This document shows positions 63,701 to 64,000 of a DNA stretch of 64,000 nt, in pieces. A program made the translations under genes and the position numbers. The DNA comes from Rotaria sp. Silwood1. Lineage: Eukaryota; Rotifera; Eurotatoria; Philodinida; Philodinidae. Below the pieces are notes generated by a model, which had not been told where the DNA came from, ran no database searches, and saw only the letters and a list, made by a program, of their open reading frames with translations. The stretch lies in assembly GCA_905250075.1 (NCBI GenBank), contig CAJNOP010000012.1:558001-622000 (forward strand), written 5' to 3'. The first letter of the stretch is position 1. Each line of letters begins with the position of its first letter.

Positions 63701-64000
63701 ATACAAATATTGGCTTATCGGAAAGTGAAAATGAATCATTAACTGATTCAAATTATTTAACCATAACACCTAATACAACATTTCCATTCATTGAACAATC
63801 ATTATCAAAAAAAGCTCCATGTGAAGATGATTTTGAAGTAATTAAATTAATATCTAATGGTGCATATGGTGCTGTTCATTTAGTAAAACATCGTCAAACA
63901 CAAGAACGATATGCTATGAAAAAAATTTCTAAAACACATCTTATTCTACGTAATCAAGTTGAACAAGCTTTTGTTGAACGTGATATAATGACATTTACAG
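60721..64000 (+). CDS. MAST-type serine/threonine kinase, N-terminal part, 3' end open
   Basis: Exons 60721-61066, 61480-63152 and 63655-64000 (runs off the window) encode about 788 residues so far. The start is the ATG of MRKFFSQKS; upstream in-frame codons lack ATG. Residues 1-510 are low in complexity (Ser/Thr/Gln/Asn), including a glutamine run of about 12 from CAA codons. About 514-670 ([54 protein letters not shown]) is the helical domain preceding the kinase in MAST proteins. The kinase domain begins near residue 730 with [20 protein letters not shown] and the ATP lysine in YAMKKIS. MAST kinases bind microtubules and scaffold signalling via a later PDZ domain, outside this window. Intron 2 is about 500 bp. 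Confidence 0.92.
62161..62200 (+). repeat. CAA/CAG repeat coding polyglutamine
   Basis: Nearly pure CAA run with one CAG, in frame in the kinase exon. CAA-rich CAN words also occur at 61590-61620 and 62420-62460. The antisense open frames here are shadows of it. Confidence 0.85.

Noticed and set aside
1-64000. CRISPR arrays, operators, ribosome binding sites, riboswitches
   Set aside because: None seen, and not expected in an animal nuclear genome.

Overview
The window reads as nuclear DNA of a small-genome animal, most likely a bdelloid rotifer. It is AT-rich, has many GT-AG introns of about 45-70 bp, and carries clearly animal genes: PWP1, proteasome beta-5, a MICOS subunit, a MAST-type kinase and a rhodopsin-like receptor. 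The lineage call is inference, based on base composition, intron size, T-rich AG sites just before start codons, and the type of mobile-element debris. No bacterial or organellar features, tRNA, rRNA or CRISPR arrays were seen. Exon models were built by hand from reading frame, splice consensus and intron phase; each multi-exon model below keeps frame across all junctions.

Layout. 18-2341 (-): secreted protein with ten EGF-like domains, leaving the window at its 3' side. 2342-7763: gene-poor, with a diverged duplicated block. 7764-8861: decayed transposon with iterated GGTCAGTA ends and a SWIM-finger relic. 9121-15028 (-): three genes in a row, namely a secreted potato-I (I13) protease inhibitor, a MIC26/MIC27-like cristae protein, and an unrecognised 448-residue protein whose fifth intron holds a large inverted repeat. 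15029-19666: two related inverted-repeat elements. 19667-25630 (-): an intronless SOCS-box protein and, 194 bp behind it, PWP1. 25631-30283: palindromic elements and no confident gene. 30284-34938 (-): a disordered PAM2-motif protein resembling the N-terminal half of SECISBP2. 35856-37156 (+): proteasome beta-5, head to head with it across about 0.9 kb. 37157-48340: an 11-kb gene desert with one foldback element. 48341-52368 (+): a class-A GPCR followed by a small single-pass membrane protein. 52369-60720: a second desert. 60721-64000 (+): N-terminal part of a MAST-type kinase running off the right end.

The genes do not form a pathway; most are housekeeping or signalling genes set between deserts. 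The most unusual aspect is the number of independent inverted-repeat elements: at least eight, three of them in the introns of genes. They differ from one another in sequence, and two are bounded by TA dinucleotides. I found no gene cluster that looks like a new defence or metabolic system. The more interesting leads are the transposon with iterated ends, the satellite-like unit inside a foldback, the competing splice donors in the MICOS gene, the SECISBP2-like protein without an RNA-binding domain, and the small membrane gene behind the GPCR.
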